A DNA stretch of 64,000 nucleotides. It comes from Mesorhizobium sp. M8A.F.Ca.ET.218.01.1.1. GTDB lineage: Bacteria; Pseudomonadota; Alphaproteobacteria; Rhizobiales; Rhizobiaceae. The stretch is from the NCBI RefSeq assembly GCF_004791165.1, contig NZ_SRUZ01000003.1, forward strand, positions 434,001 to 498,000, given 5' to 3'. Position 1 is the stretch's first letter. Every line of letters starts with the position of its first letter. The notes beneath the pieces are model-generated. The model saw only the letters and a program-made list of their open reading frames with translations. It made no database searches and had not been told where the DNA came from. A program made the translations under genes and the position numbers. Of the stretch, positions 18,517 through 27,989 are shown one piece after another.

Positions 18517-19860
18517 ATGACCGACAAGCTCGACGCCGCGAAATTGACGGACCGCGTCGCGGCCCTGGTCGAGGCCGCCAAACGCGCTGGCGCCGATGCC
18601 GCGGACGCCGTCGCGGTGCGTGGCCGCTCGACCGGTGTTTCGGTGCGGCTTGGCAAGGTCGAAAACACCGAAGCATCCGAGGGCGACGATGTTTCGCTGC
18701 GGGTCTTCGTCGGCCAGCGTGTGGCCAGCGTATCGGCCACCGCCGCGTCCGATCCGAAGGCGCTTGCCGAGCGTGCCGTTGCCATGGCCAAGGTGTCTCC
18801 CGAGGATCCCTACCAAGGTCTTGCCGACCCTGCGCTGCTCGCCAGGCAGACGCGCGACCTGGACCTGTTCGACGCGACCGAAGTGTCGGCCGACCAGTTG
18901 AAGGAAGCGGCCCTTGCGGCCGAAGCGGCGGCTCTCGCCGTCAAGGGCGTGACCAATTCGTCCGGCAGCAATGCCAGCGCCGGGCTGGGCGGGATGGTTC
19001 TGGCCACCTCGCACGGTTTTCTCGGCCAGTATGTCGCCTCGCGCTTTTCGCGCTCGGCCAGCGTCATTGCCGGCGAGGGCACCGGCATGGAGCGCGACTA
19101 TGAATTCTCCTCGCGCCAGCATTTTGCCGATCTCGACGCGCCCGAGGATATCGGCCGCATGGCCGGCGAACGGGCCGTGCGTCGTCTTGGCGCGCGCAAG
19201 GCGGCGACCGGACCGGTCGACGTGGTGTTCGACCCGCGCGTCGCGCGCGGCATTGCCGGCCATATCGCCGGCGCCATCAACGGTGCTTCCGTTGCGCGAA
19301 AAACCTCGTTCCTGCGCGACATGATGGGCAAGCAGGTGGCCGCTGCCGCCATCACCGTCACCGACGAGCCGTTGCGGCGCCGTGGCCAGGCCTCGCGTCC
19401 ATTCGATGGCGAAGGCGTCGAGGGCGAGAGGCTCCTGATGATTGAAAAGGGTGTCCTCAACCACTGGTTCCTGTCGACGTCGGCGGCGCGGGAGCTCGGC
19501 CTTGTCACCAACGGTCGCGGCGCGCGCGGCGGCTCCTCCGTCTCGCCGTCGTCGACGAACCTTGCCATCGAGGCGGGCGAGCGCTCGCCGGAGGATTTGA
19601 TCGGCTCGCTCAAGACCGGCTTCTACGTCACCGAAGTGTTCGGCCAAGGCGTGGACATGCTCACCGGCGAATACAGTCGCGGCGCCTCGGGCTTCTGGAT
19701 CGAAAATGGCGCGCTCGCCTATCCGGTCGCCGAAGTCACCATCGCCTCGAACCTGAAGACGATGTTCCTCAACATGGTGCCGGCCAATGACCTCGACCGC
19801 AATTTCGGCACCGCGGCCCCGACGCTCCTGATAGAAGGCATGACCCTTGCCGGAGCATGA
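18517..19860 (+). CDS. pmbA: TldD/PmbA family protein PmbA (TldE)
   Basis: With TldD, PmbA forms a heterodimeric metalloprotease known for processing microcin precursors and antitoxin CcdA. The 447-residue protein shows the family start with a RxSTGVSVRLGKVENTE region (about residues 37-52) and ends with EVTIASNLKTMFLNMVPANDLD, typical of PmbA. PmbA itself lacks the TldD zinc motif HExxxH, and none is seen here. tldD is not in the window. The last 14 bases overlap the downstream phosphatase gene. Confidence 0.93.
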   Translation: MTDKLDAAKLTDRVAALVEAAKRAGADAADAVAVRGRSTGVSVRLGKVENTEASEGDDVSLRVFVGQRVASVSATAASDPKALAERAVAMAKVSPEDPYQGLADPALLARQTRDLDLFDATEVSADQLKEAALAAEAAALAVKGVTNSSGSNASAGLGGMVLATSHGFLGQYVASRFSRSASVIAGEGTGMERDYEFSSRQHFADLDAPEDIGRMAGERAVRRLGARKAATGPVDVVFDPRVARGIAGHIAGAINGASVARKTSFLRDMMGKQVAAAAITVTDEPLRRRGQASRPFDGEGVEGERLLMIEKGVLNHWFLSTSAARELGLVTNGRGARGGSSVSPSSTNLAIEAGERSPEDLIGSLKTGFYVTEVFGQGVDMLTGEYSRGASGFWIENGALAYPVAEVTIASNLKTMFLNMVPANDLDRNFGTAAPTLLIEGMTLAGA

Positions 19861-20650
19861 CCTGACCACTGCCGGTGCCGATCAGGACTTGCCGCTGCTG
19901 CGTGACGCCGCCCGCGAGGCCGGTCTTATCGCCATGCGCTACTTCGGCAACAATCCGCAGGTCTGGATGAAGGGCGGCACCTCGCCGGTCAGCGAAGCTG
20001 ATCATGCCGCCGATGCGTATCTGCGCCAGACGCTGCTTGCGGCACGGCCGGATTATGGCTGGCTGTCGGAAGAGACGGCCGACGATCCGGCACGGCTTTC
20101 GGCGCGCCGCACCTTCGTTGTCGACCCGATCGACGGCACGCGCGGCTTCCTCGAAGGCCAGCGGACATGGTGCGTCAGCGTTGCCGTCGTCGAGAATGGC
20201 CGCACGCTCGCCGGGGTGCTCGAATGTCCGGCGATGGATGAGACCTACTCGGCGCTGCCCGCTCAGGGCGCCTTCCGCAACGACAAGCGCATCGCGGTGC
20301 GCAAGCCTGGGGACAAGGCTGAAATTTCAGGATTGAAGCAGTTGATCGACCTGGTGCCTGCCGCCTGGCAGCAGCGGCTGCAGCGGGCACCCTACATCCC
20401 CTCGCTCGCCTACCGCCTGGCGATGATCGCCAACGGGACGCTCGACGCAACGTTCGTCAAGCCGAACGCGCATGACTGGGACATCGCAGCCGCCGATCTC
20501 ATCCTGCGCGAGGCGGGCGGTCAACTGCTCGACCCGAATGGCCGCGCGCCGCTCTACGCCGGCGAGGTGATCCGCCACGGCGCGCTCGCCGCCGGCAGCG
20601 GGGACCTGCTGGCGGTGCTTGTCGATGTCATCGCCGGGCTGGATGCCTGA
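19847..20650 (+). CDS. Inositol monophosphatase family protein (CysQ-like)
   Basis: This 267-residue Mg2+-dependent phosphatase shows motif DPIDGTRGF (about residues 91-99) and the second metal/substrate motif WDIAAADLIL (about 211-220). GGTSPVSEADHAAD and EET supply the remaining metal ligands. The pattern fits 3'(2'),5'-bisphosphate nucleotidase or IMPase; which substrate is used cannot be read from sequence. The start is a TTG at 19847 with GAAGG eight bases upstream, inside the end of pmbA; the next ATG would remove conserved N-terminal sequence. Confidence 0.85.
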   Translation: MPEHDLTTAGADQDLPLLRDAAREAGLIAMRYFGNNPQVWMKGGTSPVSEADHAADAYLRQTLLAARPDYGWLSEETADDPARLSARRTFVVDPIDGTRGFLEGQRTWCVSVAVVENGRTLAGVLECPAMDETYSALPAQGAFRNDKRIAVRKPGDKAEISGLKQLIDLVPAAWQQRLQRAPYIPSLAYRLAMIANGTLDATFVKPNAHDWDIAAADLILREAGGQLLDPNGRAPLYAGEVIRHGALAAGSGDLLAVLVDVIAGLDA

Positions 20651-20726
20651 AAGCGTTTTCGAAGGTTCCAAAGTCGGCGGCTTTGGTCTAGACCTGTCAC
20701 AAACTCACGATATGTGAAGGACCGAC

Positions 20727-20972
20727 ATGGCCGCGGAAGACGGAAAGAAACAGCTTTTGCATCTGGTGTTCGGCGGCGAACTCAAGAAGCTTGGCGGTAC
20801 CGAGTTCAGGGATCTCGACGCGCTCGACATCGTCGGCGTCTATCCCGACTATCAATCCGCGCACACTGCGTGGAAAGCCAAGGCGCAAGCCAGCGTGGAC
20901 AATGCTCATATGCGTTATTTCGTCGTTCATCTGCACCGCCTGCTGGATCCTGATAGCAAGGCCGCCGGTTGA
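20727..20972 (+). CDS. DUF4170 domain protein
   Basis: This 81-residue protein matches DUF4170, small alphaproteobacterial proteins encoded upstream of Kdo/lipid A genes. Visible features are KQLLHLVFGGEL, VGVYPDYQSAHTAWKAKAQ and MRYFVVHLHRLLDP. There is no signal or membrane segment. Function unknown; location at the head of an operon with an acyltransferase, waaA and lpxK suggests a link to lipopolysaccharide assembly. Confidence 0.85.
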   Translation: MAAEDGKKQLLHLVFGGELKKLGGTEFRDLDALDIVGVYPDYQSAHTAWKAKAQASVDNAHMRYFVVHLHRLLDPDSKAAG

Positions 20973-20977
20973 CCTCG

Positions 20978-21769
20978 ATGGAGCATGATCTGGCGAAACA
21001 GCCAGCCAGCGAGGCCGCGCCCACGGGCAGGGGCGGCAGCCGCACGACCAAAGCCTTCTGGCGCCGCATTCGCGAGCCGCTCGCGCAGTCTCGATTCGTC
21101 AAGAACGCCATTGCCAGCCTGCTCGCGCAGTTCGTGCGGCTGGTTCGCCTGACCAGCCCCCTGGTCGCCGGATCGGCGCGCTTTTCGGGCGGCGCCTACG
21201 CCGAGTTCGAGCCGGGTATCATTGCTCTGTGGCATGGCCAGCATCTTTTGACACCGGCCTATTACCCCAAGCGCAAACCCCTGGTTGCCATGGTGTCGCG
21301 CAGCGCTGATGCCGAACTCAACGCGCTGATGCTGGAGAAGTTCGGCATCGAGGCGGTGCGCGGTTCGGGTGGGCGTGACAATGCCAGGCATCTGGACAAG
21401 GGTGGGGCCAAGGCGCTGATCGCCCTCAAAAAGTCGCTCACCGCAGGCAAGAACGTTGCCATGATCGCAGACATTCCCCACGGTACCCCGCGCGATGCAG
21501 GGCTCGGCATCGTTCTCCTGGCTCGCCTCTCCGGCCGGCCGCTCCTGCCCGTCGCCATAGCCACCAGCCGCCGCAAGGTGCTGGAAAAGAGCTGGGACAA
21601 GACCACCATCAACCTGCCCTTCGGCCGCTCCGCCGTGACCATCGGCGCGCCGATCTTCGTGGCGGCGGATGCCGACGACGCCGAAATGGAACGCAAGCGC
21701 CTGGAAGTGACGGCCGCCCTCAACGCCGCGACCGCCGAGGCCTACCGTCTCGTGGACGGTCCTCGATGA
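20978..21769 (+). CDS. DUF374 lysophospholipid acyltransferase family protein
   Basis: This 263-residue protein carries IIALWHGQHLL (about residues 78-88), in which WHGQ replaces the HX4D acyltransferase motif as usual for DUF374, and RSADAEL, GSGGRDNARH and ADIPHGTPRDAG motifs. DUF374 proteins are found in lipid A loci and are thought to transfer acyl groups. I chose the ATG at 20978; a TTG at 20969 would overlap the upstream stop. It overlaps waaA by four bases. Confidence 0.85.
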   Translation: MEHDLAKQPASEAAPTGRGGSRTTKAFWRRIREPLAQSRFVKNAIASLLAQFVRLVRLTSPLVAGSARFSGGAYAEFEPGIIALWHGQHLLTPAYYPKRKPLVAMVSRSADAELNALMLEKFGIEAVRGSGGRDNARHLDKGGAKALIALKKSLTAGKNVAMIADIPHGTPRDAGLGIVLLARLSGRPLLPVAIATSRRKVLEKSWDKTTINLPFGRSAVTIGAPIFVAADADDAEMERKRLEVTAALNAATAEAYRLVDGPR

Positions 21770-23082
21770 GCGGCCGCTGGGCCCGCACCATGCTGTCGGC
21801 ATATCGATTTGCCGGCGCGGCCGCCTATCCGCTGGTCGGACCCTATGTCGCCTGGCGCACTTCGCGCGGCAAGGAAGACCGCAACCGCCGCCGCGAGCGC
21901 TACGGCGTCGCCGGCCGGCCGCGCCCCGAGGGGCCGGTGATCTGGATCCATGCCGCGAGCGTCGGCGAGACCTTGGCCGTCGTGCCGCTGGTCGAAAGCA
22001 TCCTCGACTACGGCGTCAACATCGTGCTGACGACCGGCACGGTAACCTCCGCCCAGGTCGTCGACGAGCGGCTCGGCGACCGCATCATCCACCAATATGT
22101 GCCGCTCGATCTGAAGCCGGCGGTCAGCCGCTTCCTCGATCACTGGAAACCGGATCTGGCGATCATCGCCGAATCCGAGATCTGGCCGATGACCATCCTC
22201 GAACTCGGTGCTCGCCACGTGCCGCAGGTGCTGGTCAATGGCAGGCTCTCCGATCGCTCGTTCACGTCGTGGAAGAAGCGGGCCAACATCGCCGAGGCGC
22301 TGTTCGAGAATCTGGCCCATGTCGTTGCCCAGTCCGACGTCGACGGCGAGCGGTTTCGCGCGCTCGGCGCCCGGCCGGTCACGGTGTCGGGCAACCTCAA
22401 GGTCGACACCAACCCGCCTCCGGTCGACGATCGCGCGCTCGGCATTTTGCAGCGGCAGATCGGCGATCGGCCGACCTGGGCGGCGATCTCGACCCATGAT
22501 GGCGAGGAAGTGGTCGCGGCGGAAGTCCACGCGACGCTGCACAAGCGTCACCACGGCCTTTTGACGATCGTCGTTCCGCGTCACCCCGATCGGGCCGAAG
22601 CCCTTGCCGCGCAGATTTCCGGCATGGGGCTGAAGGTCGCGCGGCGCAGCAAGGGCGACCGTATCGGACCCGACACGGATATCCTGCTTGGCGATACGAT
22701 CGGCGAAATGGGCTTGTACCTCCGCTTGACCGAAATCGCTTTCGTCGGCCGCTCGCTGACCTCCGAAGGCGGCCAGAATCCGCTCGAGCCGGCCATGCTC
22801 GACACCGCCGTTTTGGCCGGGCGCAACGTGCAGAATTTTCGCGAGGCCTATCAGCGCCTGCTCGACAGCGGCGGCGCCAAGCTGGTGCGCGACCGCGACA
22901 TGCTGGCTGGCGCCGTCAATTTCCTCCTGACCAACGAAGTGGCGCGCCACGAGATGATGGCGGCGGGGATCGCGACCGTCGACGAGATGCGCGGCGCACT
23001 GGCACGTACGCTCAAATCGCTCGAACCATATATCCAGCCGCTGGTGGTCAAGGCGCGCCTGAAAGGCGCGAACGGGCGTTAG
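21766..23082 (+). CDS. waaA: 3-deoxy-D-manno-octulosonic acid (Kdo) transferase
   Basis: WaaA transfers Kdo from CMP-Kdo to lipid IVA at the inner membrane. The 438-residue protein starts with one membrane-associated segment and has the N-terminal glycosyltransferase domain with WIHAASVGETLAVVPLV (about residues 62-78, containing the conserved Glu of GE) and ESEIWP (about 142-147), then a C-terminal GT-B domain with GRSLTSEGGQNPLEPA (about 326-341) for nucleotide-sugar binding. The ATGA-type overlap with the acyltransferase gene and 1-base spacing to lpxK show tight operon structure. Confidence 0.95.
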   Translation: MSGRWARTMLSAYRFAGAAAYPLVGPYVAWRTSRGKEDRNRRRERYGVAGRPRPEGPVIWIHAASVGETLAVVPLVESILDYGVNIVLTTGTVTSAQVVDERLGDRIIHQYVPLDLKPAVSRFLDHWKPDLAIIAESEIWPMTILELGARHVPQVLVNGRLSDRSFTSWKKRANIAEALFENLAHVVAQSDVDGERFRALGARPVTVSGNLKVDTNPPPVDDRALGILQRQIGDRPTWAAISTHDGEEVVAAEVHATLHKRHHGLLTIVVPRHPDRAEALAAQISGMGLKVARRSKGDRIGPDTDILLGDTIGEMGLYLRLTEIAFVGRSLTSEGGQNPLEPAMLDTAVLAGRNVQNFREAYQRLLDSGGAKLVRDRDMLAGAVNFLLTNEVARHEMMAAGIATVDEMRGALARTLKSLEPYIQPLVVKARLKGANGR

Positions 23083-23083
23083 C

Positions 23084-24109
23084 GTGGCCACCGAAGCACC
23101 GCCCTTCTGGTGGGAAGAGCCGGACTGGAAGGTCCTGGCGCTGTCGCCGCTGTCGACCGTCTACGCGCTGGCCGCCGGCCGCGGCATGCGCAGGGCCCGG
23201 CGCGAGAAGATCGACGCGCCGGTTTTGTGCGTCGGCAATTTCACCGTTGGCGGCACCGGCAAGACGCCGGTGGCGATCGCGCTCGCCCAACAGGCCAGGC
23301 GCATGCAGCTGAAGCCCGGTTTCCTGTCGCGCGGCCATGGCGGCTCCTTTGCCGAGCCGCATGTCGTCGATATCAGCCATGACAGCGCCAGACATGTCGG
23401 CGACGAACCGCTGCTGCTGGCCGAACATGCTCCGGTGGCGGTGACGCCCAATCGAGCCGCCGGCGCCCGGCTGCTGCTGGAAAAACACGGCTGCGATTTC
23501 CTGATCATGGACGACGGCTTCCAGAGCGCGCGCATCCATATCGATTATGCGCTGGTCGTCGTCGATGCCCGTTACGGGATCGGCAATGGCCGCGTCATCC
23601 CGGGCGGTCCTCTCAGGGCCAAGATCGTCGACCAGCTGGTCTTCACCAGCGGGCTGCTCAAGATGGGCGAGGGCACCGCTGCCGATGCCGTGGTCCGCCG
23701 GGCAGCGCGTGCCGGCCGGCCGATCTTCGAGGCCCACACCGAGCCGAGCAGCAAGGCCGGGCTTGCTGGAAAGCGGTTTCTGGCCTTTGCCGGTATCGGT
23801 CATCCCGAAAAGTTCTTCGACACGGTGCGCGAGGCCGGCGGCGAAGTGATCCTGTCCAGGCCCTTTCCGGATCATCACTTCTACGCGGAGGACGAGCTCG
23901 CCGAACTGGCCGCGACGGCGCGGACCGAAGGCCTAGGGCTGATCACCACCGCCAAGGACGCCGCCCGGTTGCGCCACGGCGCCCCGCGGGATTTTCTCGA
24001 CCGTCTTGACGTGCTGGAAATCGACACCGTGTTCGAGCTTGATCACGTGCCCGAACGCATCATCGAGGAGACGCTCGATGCCTGGCGGCAGCGCAAGCTG
24101 AAAGGCTAG
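23084..24109 (+). CDS. lpxK: Tetraacyldisaccharide 4'-kinase
   Basis: LpxK phosphorylates the 4' position of the lipid A disaccharide to give lipid IVA. The 341-residue protein has a short N-terminal membrane-associated helix, the Walker A motif GGTGKTPV (about residues 54-61), and DDGFQ (about 146-150), the conserved catalytic region. The start is a GTG at 23084, one base after the waaA stop. Its 3' end overlaps the convergent DUF2093 gene by four bases. Confidence 0.95.
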   Translation: MATEAPPFWWEEPDWKVLALSPLSTVYALAAGRGMRRARREKIDAPVLCVGNFTVGGTGKTPVAIALAQQARRMQLKPGFLSRGHGGSFAEPHVVDISHDSARHVGDEPLLLAEHAPVAVTPNRAAGARLLLEKHGCDFLIMDDGFQSARIHIDYALVVVDARYGIGNGRVIPGGPLRAKIVDQLVFTSGLLKMGEGTAADAVVRRAARAGRPIFEAHTEPSSKAGLAGKRFLAFAGIGHPEKFFDTVREAGGEVILSRPFPDHHFYAEDELAELAATARTEGLGLITTAKDAARLRHGAPRDFLDRLDVLEIDTVFELDHVPERIIEETLDAWRQRKLKG

Positions 24110-24336
24110 CCCCGTTTGCGCAACTCCGGGTGCATCTCGATTTCGCGGCGCAGCGAGGCAGTGGCGTTCACATAAGGCTCCTGCCTGGCGACGCTCCAAT
24201 ATTTCAGCTCGTCCAATGGGATGTTTTCGCCCGTCACCGCGCAGCGCACGAACGAGCCGGGGCTGGTGACCTGGAAATCGCCATCGAGGTAGCGGATGCG
24301 GGCTTCCTTGCCGCCGGGGCCTTCGAAACGGTTCAT
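24106..24336 (-). CDS. DUF2093 domain protein
   Basis: This 76-residue protein matches DUF2093: MNRFEGPGGKEARIRYLDGD at the start, then FVRCAVTGENIPLDELKYW and a charged end. It is a short soluble protein found almost only in Hyphomicrobiales; function unknown. ATGs at 24339 and 24336 are adjacent; the second matches the family start. It converges with lpxK and shares the opposite flank with the gene at 24454. Confidence 0.85.
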   Translation of the reverse strand: MNRFEGPGGKEARIRYLDGDFQVTSPGSFVRCAVTGENIPLDELKYWSVARQEPYVNATASLRREIEMHPELRKRG

Positions 24337-24453
24337 CATGCAATGGCACTTGAGTTCATCGGGATTCAATCGCCATAAATCGTCGGCAAGGTCAAGCTTG
24401 GCGCAATGCTCATGTAATATTGCCCTATGGCACAATGGTTGTCAGGAAGCGCC

Positions 24454-25047
24454 ATGGACATCGCCAATGCAAGCGTGCCGTCTTTGCTGAAAGAAGCGCT
24501 CACGCCCCAGCCGGTTCCTTCGCCCAAGGCCGATCCGGCGACCGCGGCGCTGGTCAAGGAGCTCGTCCAGCCGCCGGCGCCCGCTATGGTGCAATCGGCG
24601 CAGTTCGCCACCCAGGTGCTGCAGAGTTCGCTGCCGCGACCGGCCGCTCAAACCTCGCAACGCCTGTCGTCCTCCGAGATCGAGGATGCTTACCGGGCCG
24701 TCATGGAACCTGACGCCGTCCACCATGCACCGGCCCGAGCCTCGGCGGGTGGGGCAGGGGCGGATACCGATCAGGCTTCGCGCGGCTTCGCGCCGTCGCA
24801 GACAACGGCCACCGACAGCACACCCAAACTGGCGCCGGCCCTGTCCACATTTTCGCCGGCCGTCGCTTCCGCGGCGGTCCTGGTCGCGGCCAATGCCAAC
24901 GCGCCGCAACCGCGCGGCGCCTCCATCCGTCCGGCTGGCCATGCGCCACGATCCGAGCCAGCTCCGTTGTCGCTGTGGACCATATCGATCGTGACGGCCA
25001 TCGTCTCGGCCGTGACCACCATGATCGTGCTCTTGCTGTTCCGTTAG
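24454..25047 (+). CDS. Hypothetical protein with C-terminal membrane anchor
   Basis: This 197-residue protein has a long Ala/Pro/Ser-rich, probably disordered region (about residues 1-165) followed by one hydrophobic helix at the very C-terminus (ISIVTAIVSAVTTMIVLLLF), the arrangement of a tail-anchored protein facing the cytosol. I recognise no family. The ATG at 24454 follows AGGAAG at proper spacing and is preferred to 24427. Nothing nearby suggests a role; it stands alone between DUF2093 and a LysR gene. Confidence 0.65.
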   Translation: MDIANASVPSLLKEALTPQPVPSPKADPATAALVKELVQPPAPAMVQSAQFATQVLQSSLPRPAAQTSQRLSSSEIEDAYRAVMEPDAVHHAPARASAGGAGADTDQASRGFAPSQTTATDSTPKLAPALSTFSPAVASAAVLVAANANAPQPRGASIRPAGHAPRSEPAPLSLWTISIVTAIVSAVTTMIVLLLFR

Positions 25048-25159
25048 GCAGGGTTCACGCGATTTCCGACAGGGAGCCGCCACGCATTTTCCCCTGGGGA
25101 ATTGCACTGAAGTACATATGTCCTGAAAGCGGGCCGGCGATGGCCGGATGCCTTCGAGC

Positions 25160-26086
25160 CTAATCGTCATCCTGCAGGAAAGCTTCCAGCCTTGCCGAAG
25201 CAAGCCCGGCCTGTTCGGCAATGCGCCTGGCGAGATCGGCGGCGGCCGCGCGCGGCCGGCCGACCGGACGATCCAGCCAGTAGGAAACCGGATTGAGCGT
25301 GGTGCGATCGTCGACGGCGACGAGGCGCCCCGATTCTATCTGGTGCTCGGTGAGCGGCGGCCGGGCCAGCGCGATGCCGAGGCCATGGGCTGCTGCATCG
25401 AGTACCAGATTGTAGTCCTCAAAGCGGCGGTCCTGCGGGCGCGGCCGGTAGTCCACGTCCTGCGCGGCGAACCAGGCACGCCAGCCCGACGCGTCGGAAT
25501 CGTTGATCAGCGGGAATTTGAGCAGCCGGGCCGGGTCACCACCGCCGATCTCCCGTGCAAGGTCTGGCGAGGCGATCGGGAAGAGATGTTCCTCGAACAG
25601 TTGCACCGAGACGCGGCCCGGGATGCGGCCGCGACCGCAGCGGACCGAAAGATCGATGCCTTCGTCGGCGAGATCGGCCTGACGGTTGTCGACGTCGAGC
25701 ACGATGCGCAGGCGGGTAGGGTCGTTTTCCAGCGTTGCCATGCGCGGCATCAGCCATAGGCCGCTCACCGATGGAATGGAGGCCAGACGCACCACCGCGG
25801 TGCCACGCGGCTCCACCCAGCGGTCCGAATCGACCGAGATCAGGGCGAAAGCTTCGGTGGTCCTGAGATGCAGGCGATTGCCTTCGTTGGTCAGCGTCAC
25901 GCCGCGCGCGCCACGTTCGAACACCTTCAGACCAAGCCAGTCCTCGAGCTTGGCGATCTGCCGGCTGACGGCGCCATGGGTAAGGTTGAGCTTTTCGGCG
26001 GCGGCCGAAAAGCTTCCCGTGCGCGCCGCGGCGTCGAAGGCGCGCAATGTCTCCAGCGGCAGCATAGTGTTCGAGCTGTGATCCAT
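25160..26086 (-). CDS. LysR family transcriptional regulator (GcvA-like)
   Basis: This 308-residue protein has an N-terminal winged helix-turn-helix (LETLRAFDAAARTGSFSAAA at about residues 10-29, GAVSRQIAKLEDWLGLKVFERG at about 37-58) and a C-terminal type 2 periplasmic-binding effector domain. The effector-domain pattern VRLASIPSVSGLWLMPRM resembles GcvA-type regulators. It is divergent from an EamA exporter gene starting 92 bases away, which it probably controls. Confidence 0.88.
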   Translation of the reverse strand: MDHSSNTMLPLETLRAFDAAARTGSFSAAAEKLNLTHGAVSRQIAKLEDWLGLKVFERGARGVTLTNEGNRLHLRTTEAFALISVDSDRWVEPRGTAVVRLASIPSVSGLWLMPRMATLENDPTRLRIVLDVDNRQADLADEGIDLSVRCGRGRIPGRVSVQLFEEHLFPIASPDLAREIGGGDPARLLKFPLINDSDASGWRAWFAAQDVDYRPRPQDRRFEDYNLVLDAAAHGLGIALARPPLTEHQIESGRLVAVDDRTTLNPVSYWLDRPVGRPRAAAADLARRIAEQAGLASARLEAFLQDDD

Positions 26087-26177
26087 GCTCACAGGTGACC
26101 CTCGATTTGGTCGTTTGTCAATCGACCCGGAAAGGCGTTTTCTGCTCTCGAAACTCGAAGATTCCGAGGGCACAGAG

Positions 26178-27071
26178 ATGAGCACGACGACAGGCACGTT
26201 GAATTCGACACAGCGGATGGACACCACGGCCGCCATCGCCGTGGCGCTGACGGTGATCGGCTGGGCTTCCGCCTTCCCGGCGATCCGTGCCGGACTCGCC
26301 ACCTTCCAGCCGCTGGAGCTTGGCGCCCTGCGCTTTGCTATCGCCGCCGTGCCGGCGGCGATCTACCTTGCCGTCAAGCGCCCGGCACTGCCCCGGATCG
26401 GTGATTTGTGGCGCCTCGCCTTCGGCGGCGCCATCTTCGTCGCGCTCTACACCGCGATGCTCAATTTCGGCGAACTGACCGTCTCGGCTGGAGCCGCCGG
26501 CTTCATCATCAATGTCAGCCCTATCTTCACCGCCATCATGGCGATGGCGCTGCTTGGCGAGCGTTTCTCCGGCATAGCCTGGATCGGTACGGTCATTTCC
26601 TTCGCCGGCATCGGCATCATTGCCATCGCCGACGGGCATGGCCTGCATTTCAATGCCGGCGCGCTGCTGGTGCTCGGCTCGGCACTCTGCTCGGCCGTCA
26701 ACACCATCGTCCAGAAGCCGCTGTTTGCCCACCATCATCCGCTGACCATCGCGGCGTCCAACATGGTGCTCGGCGCGCTCTGCCTGGCGCCCTTCCTGCC
26801 CGCCGCTCTCCAGCAAGCCGCCGTCGCCAACACCGCCGGCCTCGGCGCCGTCATCTATCTCGGCATCGTGCCAAGCCTGATCGCCTATGCGGCCTGGGCG
26901 ACCGCGCTGTCGCGCCTGCCCGCGGCGCGTGCTTCGAACTTCTTGTACCTGGTCTCGCCGATGTCGGCGCTGATCGGCTTCTTCTGGCTGGGCGAAGTGC
27001 CGACGCTGCTCGGCATCCTCGGCGGCGCGCTGGCGCTCGGCGGCGTTATCGTGGTGAATTTGAAACGCTAA
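26178..27071 (+). CDS. DMT superfamily (EamA) transporter
   Basis: This 297-residue inner-membrane protein has about ten hydrophobic helices made of two EamA repeats, each ending in a GLY/Ala-rich segment with a conserved Glu (LLGERFSG near residue 130, WLGEVPTLLG near 274). Such proteins export amino acids or other small metabolites; the substrate is unknown. GAGGG precedes the ATG at 26178. The divergent LysR gene is its likely regulator. Confidence 0.9.
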   Translation: MSTTTGTLNSTQRMDTTAAIAVALTVIGWASAFPAIRAGLATFQPLELGALRFAIAAVPAAIYLAVKRPALPRIGDLWRLAFGGAIFVALYTAMLNFGELTVSAGAAGFIINVSPIFTAIMAMALLGERFSGIAWIGTVISFAGIGIIAIADGHGLHFNAGALLVLGSALCSAVNTIVQKPLFAHHHPLTIAASNMVLGALCLAPFLPAALQQAAVANTAGLGAVIYLGIVPSLIAYAAWATALSRLPAARASNFLYLVSPMSALIGFFWLGEVPTLLGILGGALALGGVIVVNLKR

Positions 27072-27205
27072 ATCAAAAGGTTGCGGTCTTTCCCTGACTC
27101 GTATCAAGAACCGCGGATTTCATCGCCAGTTGACGGCCGCCCCAACGCAAGGCAACCGTCACGTGGTCTTGGCGGATTGTCATCGCGGAGCGCAGCGAGG
27201 TTGGG

Positions 27206-27967
27206 ATGGGAAGACGTTTTATCTCAACGGTCGTTTGCTTGTTGCTGCTCAACGCAAAAGCCGTTGCGGGTTGGTATCACGTGGAAAACTACGAGGGTTT
27301 CCTCGGGTCGTCTCCTATCCATTTCTCCATACAGACATATGACAGCTTGGGCAGCGCGCCAAGGGTCGATGGAAGCTACTTCTACGACGCGAAGCAAATC
27401 CCGATTGCGCTGTATGGCATCGTCAGCGGTACCAGGTTCGTACTGTGCGAGATTACAGACGATAAGGAGCTTTATCGGATAATGGTGCAGGGACCGAGAC
27501 CCCCTGTCGACACCACGAGGTGCCCGTTCTCCCTTGACCTCAATGAAGGCGTTGCGACAGGAAGCTGGAGCAAGGGCACGGATAGATATCCCGTCACCCT
27601 CAAGAAAATTGCGAGCCTGGATGACACCGGCGAGGGAAAGATCGACGGCACCGTCGAGATTCCGTTCTGGGCGCAGACAGCCACCGACAGGTTCTCGGGA
27701 GTTTACACGAATACCAGCGCCGGCCTTTGCATGGAAAAAATGCAGGTCATCAAAAAGAGCAGCCGCAAGGTTGTCCAGGAAATTGCCTTCGCCGATGACG
27801 ACGCTTGCAGTGCCGGCATGCTGATGACGACCATCTACATGAACGTCGAGAAATGGGTGGAGCGAGGCAAGGACATTATTTCCGTGAATTTTCGAGGCGG
27901 CGGCGCCGGAACCGCGGTCGATTACGTCTTCAATTCACGAACAAGGAAATATCAGCAGAGCAAGTGA
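27206..27967 (+). CDS. Hypothetical exported protein of atypical composition
   Basis: This 253-residue protein begins with a signal peptide (MGRRFISTVVCLLLLNAKAVA, cleavage likely after AVA near residue 21). The mature part is rich in Tyr, Thr, Lys and Asp with four or five cysteines (CEI, RCPF, LCM, ACS) that could form disulfides in the periplasm. No family recognised. Codons use more A and T than the neighbours, suggesting acquisition by transfer. It lies between the EamA gene and mutL, convergent with mutL. Confidence 0.6.
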   Translation: MGRRFISTVVCLLLLNAKAVAGWYHVENYEGFLGSSPIHFSIQTYDSLGSAPRVDGSYFYDAKQIPIALYGIVSGTRFVLCEITDDKELYRIMVQGPRPPVDTTRCPFSLDLNEGVATGSWSKGTDRYPVTLKKIASLDDTGEGKIDGTVEIPFWAQTATDRFSGVYTNTSAGLCMEKMQVIKKSSRKVVQEIAFADDDACSAGMLMTTIYMNVEKWVERGKDIISVNFRGGGAGTAVDYVFNSRTRKYQQSK

Positions 27968-27989
27968 GGACTGGGCCGTTGAAACCGGT

